Positions 43,390-53,100 of a DNA stretch of 64,000 bases are shown in pieces. The stretch covers positions 62,001-126,000 of the forward strand of contig NZ_JAGIZB010000002.1 of NCBI RefSeq assembly GCF_017813395.1. Direction: 5' to 3'. Under the pieces are notes generated by a model. The model worked only from the letters and a program-made list of their open reading frames with translations, ran no database searches and had not been told where the DNA came from. The position numbers were made by a program, and so were the translations under genes. Every line of letters begins with the position of its first letter. Position 1 is the stretch's first letter. Origin of the DNA: Pararoseomonas baculiformis (GTDB taxonomy: Bacteria; Pseudomonadota; Alphaproteobacteria; Acetobacterales; Acetobacteraceae).

Positions 43390-43869
43390 GCGGATGGCAG
43401 CACCCGGCGAAGTCTTTGTTCCGGCGGTGAAGGTCTGTCCCAGGGAGAGGAGGAAGAAGCGCCTTCTCTCCCGAGATCCCTCGCGGCCAGTTCTCTCATC
43501 ATCGAAGCGGTTCGGCTGACAGTGCGCCTTGGGACGATGGCCCAGGGCGATCGCAAGGGCAGGAAGGACAGAAAGGCGGCACATCAATGCGTTGAAACCA
43601 CTTGGGCTTCTGCAAGCGCTTCAGACCTCCGCGTGATCCGCCGTCCCGCAAGTCAGCATCCGGCCCTCCCGCCAAGCAGCTTCAGCCCACGCCGCACGAG
43701 GCCGCTCCGCGCATAATATGGTGGCCGGTTGGCGATCCAAATATATGGAGCAGCTGCAGGAAGGCAGCCGTCCACGCGCCACTACAGAAGCACCTATGGC
43801 GGCCTCTTGAACGCTGTAGCAGGCACAAGCAGTGAGTGCTCCGCACCGTGGCGAAGCACCTGGCCAGAA
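43390..43869. other. Lower-GC intergenic region without a credible gene
   Basis: Apart from the hairpin at 43443, this 480-bp stretch shows no gene. Short ORFs on both strands have Arg/Ser/Cys-rich translations and no ribosome sites. GC falls relative to the amidase gene, marking the edge of a compositionally different patch that runs to about 46300. Confidence 0.6.
43443..43472 (+). terminator. Terminator hairpin after the amidase gene
   Basis: GGGAGAGGAGG (43443-43453) pairs with CCTTCTCTCCC (43462-43472) over 11 bp with one wobble, around an 8-nt loop, 54 bp after the stop. Confidence 0.6.
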
Positions 43870-45480
43870 TCATTCTGGCAAGCCACCGCCGCGCAGTCCT
43901 TCGATCATGACACGATGAAAGTTGGAGTCCGCGAACTCGCCCATGATACGGGACGCAAAGACACGCGCCCCAGTAGGGCACATGCGCCTGTAGTATTCCC
44001 CGGCACGGATCGCTCCCTCCACCTGGCCTAGAGCATGCAGGGCGACAACGACCACGCGATGCCCGGTGGCACGCATCGGCATCTCAGCCACTGCCCTGCG
44101 GCCGACATCCAGGGCCTCCTCGTAGCGCCCCACCATGATGTACGCGTAGCCCAGGCCGGAGAGAAAGTAGGAGAGCTCCGGGTCAAGGGGGCTGAGGCGC
44201 ATGGCTCGCTGGAACAGGCTGATGGCCCTGTTTGGCTGTGCAACGTAGAGCAGGGTCCAGGCGGCACCGCCGTTGATCTGTGCTGAATTCGGGTTGAGCG
44301 AGAGGGCTCGCTCGATCGCTGCGACGCCGTGCTCCCGATCATGGGCCAGCCAGGATATTGCCTGACCTGCCAGGCGGAGTGTCGTGGCATCGTCCCTCGC
44401 ATCGGACAGCGCCTCGCGGGCAAGCCTGGCGCCCTCCTCCCGCTCGTCGGGCATGATCCATCCCTGAACCTCGCGCATGATCATCGTGTAAGCGGCGAAC
44501 GCCTTGGCCAGGACAAATGACGGATCAAGCCGGATTGCTTCCCGCAGCAGGCTCAGCGCGGCATCGCTGCCCTCGCGTGTTTGCGCGTAATGGTGCGGTA
44601 GTGCTCGAAGATAGAGGTCGTAGGCGCCCAGGCTGTCGGTCGGCTTCTGCCTCACCCTTCGGACCTCGGCTTGGCTCAGGCTCGGCTCGAGAGCACCTGC
44701 CACGGTCTCCGTCAGTCGATCCTGTAGGTCGAAGACATCATCCAGCACACCATCGAAGTGCTCTGCCCAGATGTACACGCCCGTTTCCGCTTCAACGAGC
44801 TGGCAGGTGATCCTGACGCGCTCACCAGCCCTGCGGATCGTGCCTTCCAGCACATAACGGACCCCGAGCTCCCGGCCGATCTGACGTACATCGACGAACT
44901 TTTCTTTGTAGGTGAAGGCTGAGTTGCGCGCGATCACGAAGAGCCAGTGCAGGCGTGTCAGAGCGGACGTCAGTTCCGCCGTCATGCCATCGACGAAATA
45001 GTCCTGCTCCGGGTCGCCACTCAGGTTGTCGAAGGGAAGAACAACGATGGAGGGGCGCTCCGGCAGGGGCAGGCTGGGTGGCCCCGACGGATGCTCTGAA
45101 GCCGTACCACTGACGCTGCCAGCGTTGTCTCCTGACGGCGGAGCGGATGCCGTATCGCCGCGTGTCACCTGCTCCGTGAAGAGGTAGCCGCGACCTGCCA
45201 CCGTCTTCAGGATTCGCTGGCCATCAGCTCCGAGCGCCCGCCGAATGTCAGCAATGCAATGGGTGATACCATCGTCCGTGACGGTGGCTTCCGGCCACAT
45301 TGCCTCCATCAGCTCGGTTCGGGATACCAGCCTACCGGCGTTCTCCGCCATGTACCGCAAGGTCTCAAAGGACTTCCGGCGGAGTGCGAGTTCAAGACCG
45401 TCTCGCCCGCGAAGGCACCCACGGGTCAGGTCCAGGCAAAAGCCATCAAACGAAAAGGCTGACGGCCCTTGGTCGGGCAT
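43870..45480 (-). CDS. CadC-like regulator: OmpR-type winged helix plus TPR domain
   Basis: The 536-residue product starts with a Trans_reg_C winged helix (AFSFDGFCLDLTRGCLRG, ELALRRKSFETLRYMAENAG, RLVSRTELMEAMWPEATVTD, ILKTVAGRGYLF; residues ~8-102). A TolB/FlgO-like segment follows (RPSIVVLPFDNLSGDPEQDY, VRYVLEGTIRRAGERVRITC), then TPR repeats from ~residue 290 (e.g. ALSLLREAIRLDPSFVLAKA, AIERALSLNPNSAQINGGAA). No membrane helix is visible, so it is cytoplasmic. Such proteins often regulate an adjacent gene; the divergent small secreted protein is the obvious candidate. GGAGGG precedes the ATG at 45480. Lower GC suggests transfer. Confidence 0.85.
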   Translation of the reverse strand: MPDQGPSAFSFDGFCLDLTRGCLRGRDGLELALRRKSFETLRYMAENAGRLVSRTELMEAMWPEATVTDDGITHCIADIRRALGADGQRILKTVAGRGYLFTEQVTRGDTASAPPSGDNAGSVSGTASEHPSGPPSLPLPERPSIVVLPFDNLSGDPEQDYFVDGMTAELTSALTRLHWLFVIARNSAFTYKEKFVDVRQIGRELGVRYVLEGTIRRAGERVRITCQLVEAETGVYIWAEHFDGVLDDVFDLQDRLTETVAGALEPSLSQAEVRRVRQKPTDSLGAYDLYLRALPHHYAQTREGSDAALSLLREAIRLDPSFVLAKAFAAYTMIMREVQGWIMPDEREEGARLAREALSDARDDATTLRLAGQAISWLAHDREHGVAAIERALSLNPNSAQINGGAAWTLLYVAQPNRAISLFQRAMRLSPLDPELSYFLSGLGYAYIMVGRYEEALDVGRRAVAEMPMRATGHRVVVVALHALGQVEGAIRAGEYYRRMCPTGARVFASRIMGEFADSNFHRVMIEGLRGGGLPE

Positions 45481-45961
45481 AGCATAGCCCTCCCCAGCGG
45501 ATACCCCGGCCTTGAGGGCAAAGGACACCGGTGAAACCACGGTCGATTTTGCACCAAAGTTTCGCGAAGTTTTCAGGCCGTTTTCGGGACCACGATGCTG
45601 TTCTCAGGCTATCAAGCACTCACCGGATGGCAAAACAGCTGCCGGGCCGAATCATTATAGAAAGCCGCTTGGTAAGGGAGGACCGGAATGCTTTTTGTGG
45701 CAGATGGTCTTCGTTCAAGCACAACCTTGGCTGACAAGGCTCTGAGGTAACTCAGGAACAGCGCTGCGCACAGAACGTCAGTGCGCAGGCCCAGTTTCGT
45801 TCGTCCTCGTCGCGTCCGGCGGGAATTCCATCGCATCGCCAGTGGAACCTCGTCGCGCATCCCCCCATCCGCTGTGGCCAGCATGGCCGAGCGGGTCATC
45901 CCCTCAACCCGGGCAACCGAGCCGTCCCGCTCACCCGATCATCTCCGAACCGAGAAACGCC
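45481..45961. other. Divergent intergenic region between the CadC-like regulator and a secreted protein gene
   Basis: This 481-bp region holds no convincing gene. It contains a perfect 8-bp palindrome TTCGCGAA (45561-45568) about 80 bp from the regulator start, and AT-richer stretches (e.g. AATCATTATAGAAAG near 45650) that could hold a promoter. Frames crossing it are open by chance and lack ribosome sites. Confidence 0.5.
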
Positions 45962-46264
45962 ATGCGCAAGATCTTCGCCGCTGCCTTGGTCAGCAGCCTG
46001 ATCGCCGGCGGTGCCCCTGCCTTTGCCGAAGGTGATTACCTGATAGGCGCCCGCACCGTGTCGCCTGCGTGGACTCAGCCTGCCGGGTACACCCCGGCCG
46101 CCGAGGCCAGTCGGGATCGCCGCCACTTGTCTGGTGGTGATGATCAGTACGTCATCGGGCCTACCGCATCGGCTGCCTGGGCCCGGCAGGATGACCGCCT
46201 GATGCTCGCCGCGGCGCACGCGCCTTCCGCGGGGAACTTCCTCCTTGCAAGCCAGGGCGAGTAG
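45962..46264 (+). CDS. Small secreted protein with an internal repeat
   Basis: The 100-residue product has a clear Sec signal peptide (MRKIFAAALVSSLIAGGAPA, cleavage after AFA). The mature part contains two related segments, DYLIGARTVSPAWTQ and DQYVIGPTASAAWARQ, sharing Y-[LV]-I-G-x-x-x-x-S-x-A-W. No family is recognised. The repeat suggests a small binding or structural protein in the periplasm or outside the cell. It is divergent from the CadC-like regulator. A 12-bp hairpin follows its stop. Confidence 0.65.
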   Translation: MRKIFAAALVSSLIAGGAPAFAEGDYLIGARTVSPAWTQPAGYTPAAEASRDRRHLSGGDDQYVIGPTASAAWARQDDRLMLAAAHAPSAGNFLLASQGE

Positions 46265-46279
46265 ATCTCTGACCTTCGG

Positions 46280-46311
46280 GAACCCGGCTGCAGTGGAGGG
46301 CAGCCGGGTTC
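46280..46311 (+). terminator. Hairpin terminator after the small secreted protein gene
   Basis: GAACCCGGCTGC (46280-46291) and GCAGCCGGGTTC (46300-46311) are perfect 12-bp arms around an 8-nt loop, 15 bp after the stop. Confidence 0.75.
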
Positions 46312-46442
46312 ACCGCTGCGCGCTGGCCGGGGCCTATCTGCTGGCTGCCGCTAAAGATCAGACAAGCCGATACCTGCCAAGAATGGTTGTGGTGGTCTCA
46401 GCCCCCGTGTTGCGCCGTTTCCGCGGCAGCCAGGCGGGGTTC

Positions 46443-46498
46443 CAAGGGCCTCACGCCCTTGGCGGGTGCGGGTCCGGAGAGGGCAGCGCCCTCTCCGC
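46443..46498. repeat. Pair of adjacent hairpins, possible dispersed repeat / bidirectional terminator
   Basis: Hairpin 1 is CCAAGGGC (46443-46450) with GCCCTTGG (46456-46463); hairpin 2 is CGGAGAGGGC (46476-46485) with GCCCTCTCCG (46489-46498). Both stems are perfect and lie between convergent genes. The arrangement looks like an extragenic palindromic element as well as a terminator. Confidence 0.6.
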
Positions 46499-46530
46499 GA
46501 GCGGCAGGTCAGGACCAAGCCCACACGGAA

Positions 46531-48117
46531 TCAGGGCTCAGCGCGCACGCCCATGGCGATGGTCCGTTCATCCATGCGCGGATCATGTTTCAGCCCCCGG
46601 CGTGCCGCCCAGCTGTTGGTCAGCTGCACGAGCTGGATATAGGGCACCCGCTCCGCATAGCGCGCCACTGCCTCGCGCAGCAGCGCCTCGCGTCCCTCAT
46701 CGTCCATGGTGGCCGCGGCCCGCGCTGTCATCTCGTCCAGCTCGGGATCGGAATGGCGCCACATATTGGCCGAGCCGGTCAGGCGCTGCCGGTTCGACGT
46801 GCCGGTGATGTTTACCAGGTAGTTTGTCGCCTCGCCCGTGGAACTGCCCCAGGCCGCCATCTGCAGCGGCAGCTCGAAGCGCGTGCGCCGGGGCACGAAG
46901 GCCGCATAGGGCATGGCATCCACCGTGGCCCGCACGCCAATCCGCGTCCACATCTGCGCCACGGCCTGGCTCAGTCGCGCGTCATTGGGCCAGCGGTCGT
47001 TAGGCGTGGAGATCACCACCCGGAAGCCCTGCGGATACCCTGCTTCCGCCAGCAGCCGCCGCGCCGCTTCCGGGTCGAAAGGGTCGGGCCGCACATCCGG
47101 GTTGTAGCCGAAGGCGCCGCGCGGCAGCCATTGCCCCGTCGGCTCCGCCGCGCCCTCCATCACCCGCTCCACCAGCGCATCTCGGTTGATGGCCAGCGAC
47201 AGCGCGCGCCGCACCCGGATGTCCAGGAAGGGGTTCTGCGGCAGGGGCGTGCCCTGGTGGTCCGTTATCTGCGGATGCCCGCCCTCAGGCGAATGAACGG
47301 GCGCGATGAACATCGTCCGCAGGCTCGGGATCTGGGAAACGACCACGCGCGGGTCGTTCTTCAGCCGCGCCAGGTCGCTCGTCGGCAGCTGGTCGATCAG
47401 GTCCACATCGCCCGAGAGCAGCGCAGCGGTGCGGGAGGCATCGTTGGACAGGAAGCGGTAGGACACTCGCGCCCAGGGTTCCGCCCCTCCCCACCATTCC
47501 TCGTTCCGCGCCAGCACAGCCCGGTCACCCGAGGCGTAGGAGACGAGCCGGTAGGCGCCCGTGCCCACCGCCGCGCGGCCGGTGTTGTAGTCCTCGGTGG
47601 CCGTTCCGTTCACATGCCGCGCGATGACGCTGATCTGGGTCAGGTCCACTGGCAGGAGTGGATGCGGCTGGCGCGTGTGGACGCGGATGGTGTGCGGGTC
47701 CATTATCTCCACCCGCGCCACCTGCCGCAGGAAGCCGCCGAAGCCACCCGGGCTGTTCGCCACTTGCGGCACGCGCCCGAAGGTGAACACCACGTCCTCG
47801 GCCGTGAAGTCTCGCCCGTCATGCCATTTCACGCCGCGGCGCAGCCGGAACTCCCACTCCGTGTCGGACACCGGGCGCCAGGATTCTGCCAGCGCCGGCA
47901 TGGGGCGGGCGCGTGCATCCCGCTCCACCAGCCGGTCGAAGATATGCATGGTCAGGGAGTTGTTCGGCCCATTGTTGTGGAAGTGCGGATCCACCGAGGT
48001 CGGGGCCGTCCCCACGCCGATCGTCAGGTCCTGCGCCGCTGCCGGCCCCTGCGCCATGAGAATGAGGGGAAGCGCGGCGAGGCAAAGCCTGCGCGACAGG
48101 GTCATGCCATCGGCCAT
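46531..48117 (-). CDS. ABC transporter substrate-binding protein, dipeptide/oligopeptide type (SBP_bac_5)
   Basis: The 528-residue product has a Sec signal (LCLAALPLILMAQGPAAAQD) and the family 5 motifs LTIGVGTAPTSVDPHFHNN, RPMPALAESWRPVSDTEWEF, LRRGVKWHDGRDFTAEDVVF, and later FLDIRVRRALSLAINRDAL. The C-terminal FELPLQMAAWGSSTGEATNY carries a substrate-cleft segment. No permease or ATPase genes accompany it, so it relies on components elsewhere. The start is at 48117 or at an internal ATG four codons later. It could bind peptides, nickel or opines. It is convergent with the small secreted protein gene. Confidence 0.88.
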   Translation of the reverse strand: MADGMTLSRRLCLAALPLILMAQGPAAAQDLTIGVGTAPTSVDPHFHNNGPNNSLTMHIFDRLVERDARARPMPALAESWRPVSDTEWEFRLRRGVKWHDGRDFTAEDVVFTFGRVPQVANSPGGFGGFLRQVARVEIMDPHTIRVHTRQPHPLLPVDLTQISVIARHVNGTATEDYNTGRAAVGTGAYRLVSYASGDRAVLARNEEWWGGAEPWARVSYRFLSNDASRTAALLSGDVDLIDQLPTSDLARLKNDPRVVVSQIPSLRTMFIAPVHSPEGGHPQITDHQGTPLPQNPFLDIRVRRALSLAINRDALVERVMEGAAEPTGQWLPRGAFGYNPDVRPDPFDPEAARRLLAEAGYPQGFRVVISTPNDRWPNDARLSQAVAQMWTRIGVRATVDAMPYAAFVPRRTRFELPLQMAAWGSSTGEATNYLVNITGTSNRQRLTGSANMWRHSDPELDEMTARAAATMDDEGREALLREAVARYAERVPYIQLVQLTNSWAARRGLKHDPRMDERTIAMGVRAEP

Positions 48118-48150
48118 CTTCCGCCGTCTCCCTCCGGGTTGCCCCGGAGG

Positions 48151-49983
48151 CTAGATGACCCTTTGCGCGGAAGGAAAGGATTTCTCCCCCCGGGCCGCCA
48201 GCGCCTCGCCCAACGCCGCGGCCTCGCCCATGGATGTCACGATCGCCTCGGCGGGGCCTTCCTCGCGCAGCGCCGCCAGCATCGGGCTGTCCGACGGCGC
48301 ATGCCAAAGGCCGACGATGACCTTCGCCTCGGGCAATTGCCGCGCAATGCGGCGAAGGAAGTAGCGCAGCCCCGCCACGCTGTTCCCCTCCTCCAGCACG
48401 GACAGGCAGACCATCCGCACCAGCGTCGGGTCCAGCCGCCCGAGATTGGCTGTTTCCAGCGCCGCGCTCGTCTCCGCCCGGGCGCCCAGCCCGGCCCGTT
48501 GCAGCACCAGCGCGGCCAGCCGCGCCGTGAGGTCGTCGAAGGGACCGCGCCCGGCGATGCACACCACCGCCCCCTCGGCCGCCCAGGGCGCGGGCTGTGC
48601 GGCCTCGCCCGCGGGCACCGGGGCGAAGTCGGACAGGTCGTCGAGCAGCACGCCCACCTGCGCCCGGATCACATCCAGCCGTTCGGGTTCCAGCGCCTCG
48701 CGTGACCAGTCCGTCTGCGCCAGTACCAGCCCCTGCAGCGCCACGCCGTCGCCATAGGCGCCCAGGCTGGCCCCCGGTTCGGCCAGGATCTCGCGCGCCT
48801 GGTCCACCAGCCCATCCGCATCCCCTTCCAGCGCGCGCTGGTAGAAGCTCTCCTGCGGCTGCAGCGGCGGGCGGTCGCCCAGCATGACGTCGAAGAATTC
48901 GAAGCGCGGCACATGCCGGCCTAGCACCACCAGCCCCACCGTCAGGGGCGTGGCGATCAGGAGCCCCACCGGGCCCCAGAGGAAGGCCCAGAAGCTGGCC
49001 GAGAGCACCACCGAAAGCGGCGAAAGCCCCGTCCGCCGCCCGAAAAGCAGGGGCTCCAGCACCTGGCCCATCACCGCCCCGCCGAGCAGGAACACGGCCA
49101 GGACCGTGATGGCCATGAACCAGCCCGGATCCACTGCCATCGCCAGCACCAGGGGCGGCGCCACGGCGATGGGCGTGCCGATGAAGGGGACGAAGCGCAT
49201 CAGCCCGGCCAGGATCCCCCAGAGCAGCGGGCTTGGCAGCCCCACGGCCCAGAGCAGCGCGGAGATCATCACGCCATAGCCCGCGTTCAGCGCTACCTGG
49301 GCCAGGAAGAGCCGCGAAAGCCGGCCGGCCGCGTCATTCATCGCGGTCATCGTCCGGTGCAGGTCGCGGGCCCCGGCCAGCCGGATCGCGCGGTCCCGCA
49401 GGTCCTCGCGGTAGAGAAGGGTCAGCACGGTGAAGAGCAGCACCAGGCCCGTCTTGGCCAGTGGCCCCAGCACCGGGCCCAGGATGGAGCCCAGCACGCT
49501 CAGGATCGATGCATCGGACCGCGCCGGGGCCGCGACCACCACCGGCGCCCCAGGGGGGGCGGGGGTTTCCTGCACCCCCTCGATCCCCAGGCTCCCCAGC
49601 ATTGCCTCAGCCCGTCGCAGCAGGTTCCCCAGTCCGCTCAGCGCCCCCAGCTTCTCGCGCAAGGTGGTGGCGTAGCCCGGCAGTTCCGCCGCCAGCTCGG
49701 CGGCCTGCATCCCGATGGCGGCGAAAATGGCCGCGATGACGGCGAAGGCCACCAGCACCGTCACCAGCACCGCCACGCCCTTGCCGAGGCGAACCCGCTG
49801 GAGCGCCCGCGCGACGGGCGCGAGCACGAAGGCGAGCAGCACGGCCAGCACCAGCGGCACCAGCACGTCCTGCCCGTAATAGAGCGCCGCCACCACCACG
49901 GCGGCCGAAACCAGCATGGCCGCCCCGGCCACCGGGTTTCCCGGCGCGGCGGATGGGGGGAGGCGTCGGTCGGGCAGGGCCAT
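48151..49983 (-). CDS. AI-2E family transporter with a long C-terminal cytoplasmic extension
   Basis: The 610-residue product has an AI-2E/UPF0118 transporter domain (~residues 20-360) with about eight membrane segments, including AAMLVSAAVVVAALYYGQDV, VAVLVTVLVAFAVIAAIFAA, FIGTPIAVAPPLVLAMAVDP and VFLLGGAVMGQVLEPLLFG. LSPLSVVLSASFWAFLWGPV is a family hallmark. The last ~240 residues are hydrophilic and include an alpha/beta-like segment (GAVVCIAGRGPFDDLTARLA, ALVLQRAGLGARAETSAALE, AKVIVGLWHAP). ATG at 49983 fits the first helix; the longer frame is a shadow. Transport substrate is unknown; not all members move AI-2. It is divergent from the histidine kinase gene. Confidence 0.85.
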   Translation of the reverse strand: MALPDRRLPPSAAPGNPVAGAAMLVSAAVVVAALYYGQDVLVPLVLAVLLAFVLAPVARALQRVRLGKGVAVLVTVLVAFAVIAAIFAAIGMQAAELAAELPGYATTLREKLGALSGLGNLLRRAEAMLGSLGIEGVQETPAPPGAPVVVAAPARSDASILSVLGSILGPVLGPLAKTGLVLLFTVLTLLYREDLRDRAIRLAGARDLHRTMTAMNDAAGRLSRLFLAQVALNAGYGVMISALLWAVGLPSPLLWGILAGLMRFVPFIGTPIAVAPPLVLAMAVDPGWFMAITVLAVFLLGGAVMGQVLEPLLFGRRTGLSPLSVVLSASFWAFLWGPVGLLIATPLTVGLVVLGRHVPRFEFFDVMLGDRPPLQPQESFYQRALEGDADGLVDQAREILAEPGASLGAYGDGVALQGLVLAQTDWSREALEPERLDVIRAQVGVLLDDLSDFAPVPAGEAAQPAPWAAEGAVVCIAGRGPFDDLTARLAALVLQRAGLGARAETSAALETANLGRLDPTLVRMVCLSVLEEGNSVAGLRYFLRRIARQLPEAKVIVGLWHAPSDSPMLAALREEGPAEAIVTSMGEAAALGEALAARGEKSFPSAQRVI

Positions 49984-50137
49984 GAAGCGGTGTTTCGTGT
50001 CCGGAAGGGAATGGGCCGCGCTCCCGGCGCAGCATCTCTGGCACAACCCCCCACCCCCCCGGTGCGTTGCGCGCCCGGATGCCATCTTCCCCACCCCATG
50101 CGGGGGTGGCGGGAAGTTCCCGGCGGAAGGAGAACCC

Positions 50138-53100
50138 GTGCCCGAACCCATCCGCGCCCCGGCCCCGGAAATGACGCCGGGTGCGACCCCGGGCCGGGTG
50201 GCGCAGCCCCGCCGCTGGCCGCGCCTGCCGCTCCTCGCCGGCCTTCTCGCCGTGCTGGCCGTCATCGCCGGAACCGTGAGCTATGCGCTGAACGACCGGG
50301 ACACGGATGCCATCGCCGCCGGAAACGAGACCGTGGTGGCGCTCGAAGGCGTGCTCTCCGCCATCAAAGATGTGGAAACCGGCCAGCGCGGCTACATGCT
50401 GGTGGGGCGCGAGGAATACCTGGAGCCCTACAAGGCCGGCCTCCAGGCCGTGGAGGAGCGCCTCGCCGCCGTCGAGGCCCTGCGCGCCCCCGCCGGCCTG
50501 GCCGCCGACACCCCGCTCCGCAACCTGATCTCCCGGCGGGAGAGTCTGGCCGAACGCGCCGTCACCGCCCGGCGGGAGGGCGGGACCGCCGCGGCCCAGG
50601 GGCTGGTGGAAAGCGGCGAGGGACGCGAGACCATGGATGCGATCCGCGCCGAGGTCGCGCGGCTGCAGGCCCAGGCGCGGGAGCGCGTGGACGAGCTGAA
50701 CCACCGCAGCAACCTCCGCGCGCTCTGGCTTGGCGGCACGGCCCTCGGCGCCGCGCTGCTCGCCTGCGCCCTGCTCGGCTTCTATGCCGTCACGCGCCGC
50801 CGGGCGGAGCGCCGCGCCAATGCCCTGCTGGAAGCGGTGATGGGCAATGCCCCTGTCGGCCTCGGGCTGATCGGGCGCGACCTTTCGATCCGCAACGCCA
50901 ATCGCTCCATGGCGGAGATCGCGGAGCGCATGACCGGCCAGGACTCCGGGTCGCCCAACGCCGCCCCGGCGCTGGCCGAGGCCATGCGCAGCCGCATCGA
51001 GCCGCGCCTGCGCGCCGTGCTGGATGGCGGGCGCCCGCAATCCGATGTCGCGATCGAACTCCCCAGCCCCATCAATCCCGAGGAGAAGCACCACCTTCTC
51101 GCAACCCTGTTCCCGGTTGCCGCCGGGGCCGAGGGGGCAGGCCTCATCCTGATGGACATCACCCGCCGGCGCCGGGCCGAGGAGCGCCTGCGCCGAAGCG
51201 AGGCGCGCTTCCGCACCCTCGCCAACTCCCTTCCGCAGCTCGCCTGGCAGACCGATGCTCAGGGCGAGATCGAGTGGTACAACCGCCGCTGGTACGACTT
51301 CACCGGCACCAGCTTCGAGCAGGTGAGGGGATCGGGCTGGAAGAGCGTCCACCACCCCGACCATGTGGAGCGGGCCGAGGCCAGCTTCCGCGCCGCCATC
51401 GCGCAGGGCGAGCCGTGGGAGGATTTCTTCCCCCTGCGTGGCGCCGATGGCGAGTACCGCTGGTTCCTCAGCCGCGCCGTGCCCCTGCGCGAGGAACCCG
51501 ACGAGGAGAATCCGGAGGGCGCGATCACCGGCTGGTTCGGCACCAACACCGATGTGACGGAGCTGCGCGCCGCGCAGGAGGAGGCAACCCTGGCCCGGGA
51601 GGCGGCCGAGGACGCGAACCGCGCCAAGAGCCAGTTCATCGCCAATATGAGCCATGAGCTGCGCACCCCGCTCTCCGCCGTGATCGGCTATTCCGAAATG
51701 CTCGAGGAGGAGGCCGCCGACATCGAGGGCGGCGAGGTGCTGACGAAGGACCTGCAGAAGATCGGCGCCAATGCACGCCACCTCCTGTCGCTCATCAACG
51801 ACGTGCTGGATCTCTCCAAGATCGAGGCCGGGCGGATGGAGACCCATGCGGAGGAATTCGAGGTCTCCACCCTCGTGTCCGAAACCGTGGCGACCGTGCA
51901 GGCCCTGATGGACCGCAAGGAGAACCGGCTGGATGTGCGGTTGCCGCCGGATCTCGGCACCATGCGCACCGACCAGGTGAAGCTGCGCCAGTGCCTGATC
52001 AACCTGCTTTCCAACGCCAGCAAGTTCACCGAGGGGGGCGTGATCACCCTTTCGGCCGAACCGGGGCGCGACGCCATGGGGCGCCGGGAGATCGCCTTCC
52101 GGGTGGCGGATACCGGCATCGGCATGAACCAGGAGCAGCTCTCCCGCCTGTTCCGCCGGTTCAGCCAGGCGGACAGCTCCACCACCCGGCGCTTCGGCGG
52201 CACCGGGCTTGGCCTGGCCATCACCAAGGCCTTCTGCACCCTTCTCGGCGGCGACATCGCCGTGGAGAGCGAGGAGGGGCGGGGGACCACCTTCACCATC
52301 CGCGTGCCGGTGGACATGCACGAGACGGGGCCGGAGCCTTCGGCCGAGCAGCGCCTGGCCACCATCCCCGAGCCGGATTCCGGAACGGCCGGCCTTGTCC
52401 TCGTCGTGGATGACGACCCCGCCTCGCGCGAGCTGCTGTCCCGCTTCGTCGTGCGGGACGGCTTCTCCGTCGCCTGCGCCCATGATGGGGAGGAGGGGCT
52501 GCGCCTCGCCCGCCAGCTCCGCCCCACCGCCATCCTGCTGGACGTGATGATGCCGCGCATGGATGGCTGGTCCGTGCTCTCCGCGCTCAAGGCGGATCCG
52601 GACCTGTCCGAGATTCCCGTGGTGATGGTTTCCATCGTCCAGGAACGCGCCCTCGCGGTGTCCCTCGGCGCGGCCGACTACCTCGTGAAGCCGGTGCAGT
52701 GGCACCGCCTTCGCACGGTGCTGGAACGCTACCGAGCGCCTGGCACCGCCCTGGTGGTGGAGGCCGAGCCGGAGCCCCGCAACGAGCTGCGCCGCCTTCT
52801 GGAAAGCGAAGGATGGTCGGTGGAGGAAGCAGGGAACGGCTCGGCCGCCCTGGAGCGCCTCTCGGCCGCCTCGCCGGCCGCGCCGCCCCTCGGCCTCGTC
52901 CTCGTCGCCGTTCCCGGGCCGGATGGCGACGGGCTCAGCCTCGTGCACCAGCTCCGGCGCAACGAGGCATGGAAGGGCATCCAGGTCATCGCCCTGACCG
53001 GCGGCCATGTCGCACCCGCGGAGCTGGAGGCACTGCGCGGCCAGGTCCGCCGCATCCTTCCCGCCGATGACGAGCCGCCGGAGGCGCTTCTCACCGAACT

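Noticed and set aside
43522-44031. Several short ORFs on both strands between the amidase and the CadC-like gene
   Set aside because: No ribosome sites, Arg/Ser/Cys-rich translations, and no agreement in frame or motif with any family.
45612-45899. Minus-strand 95-codon ORF in the divergent intergenic region
   Set aside because: It overlaps the likely promoter region of two genes, lacks a ribosome site and has no recognisable domain.
49607-53008. Minus-strand frame of more than 1100 codons opposite the histidine kinase
   Set aside because: The plus strand carries complete kinase and receiver motifs; the antisense product resembles nothing and has shadow composition.
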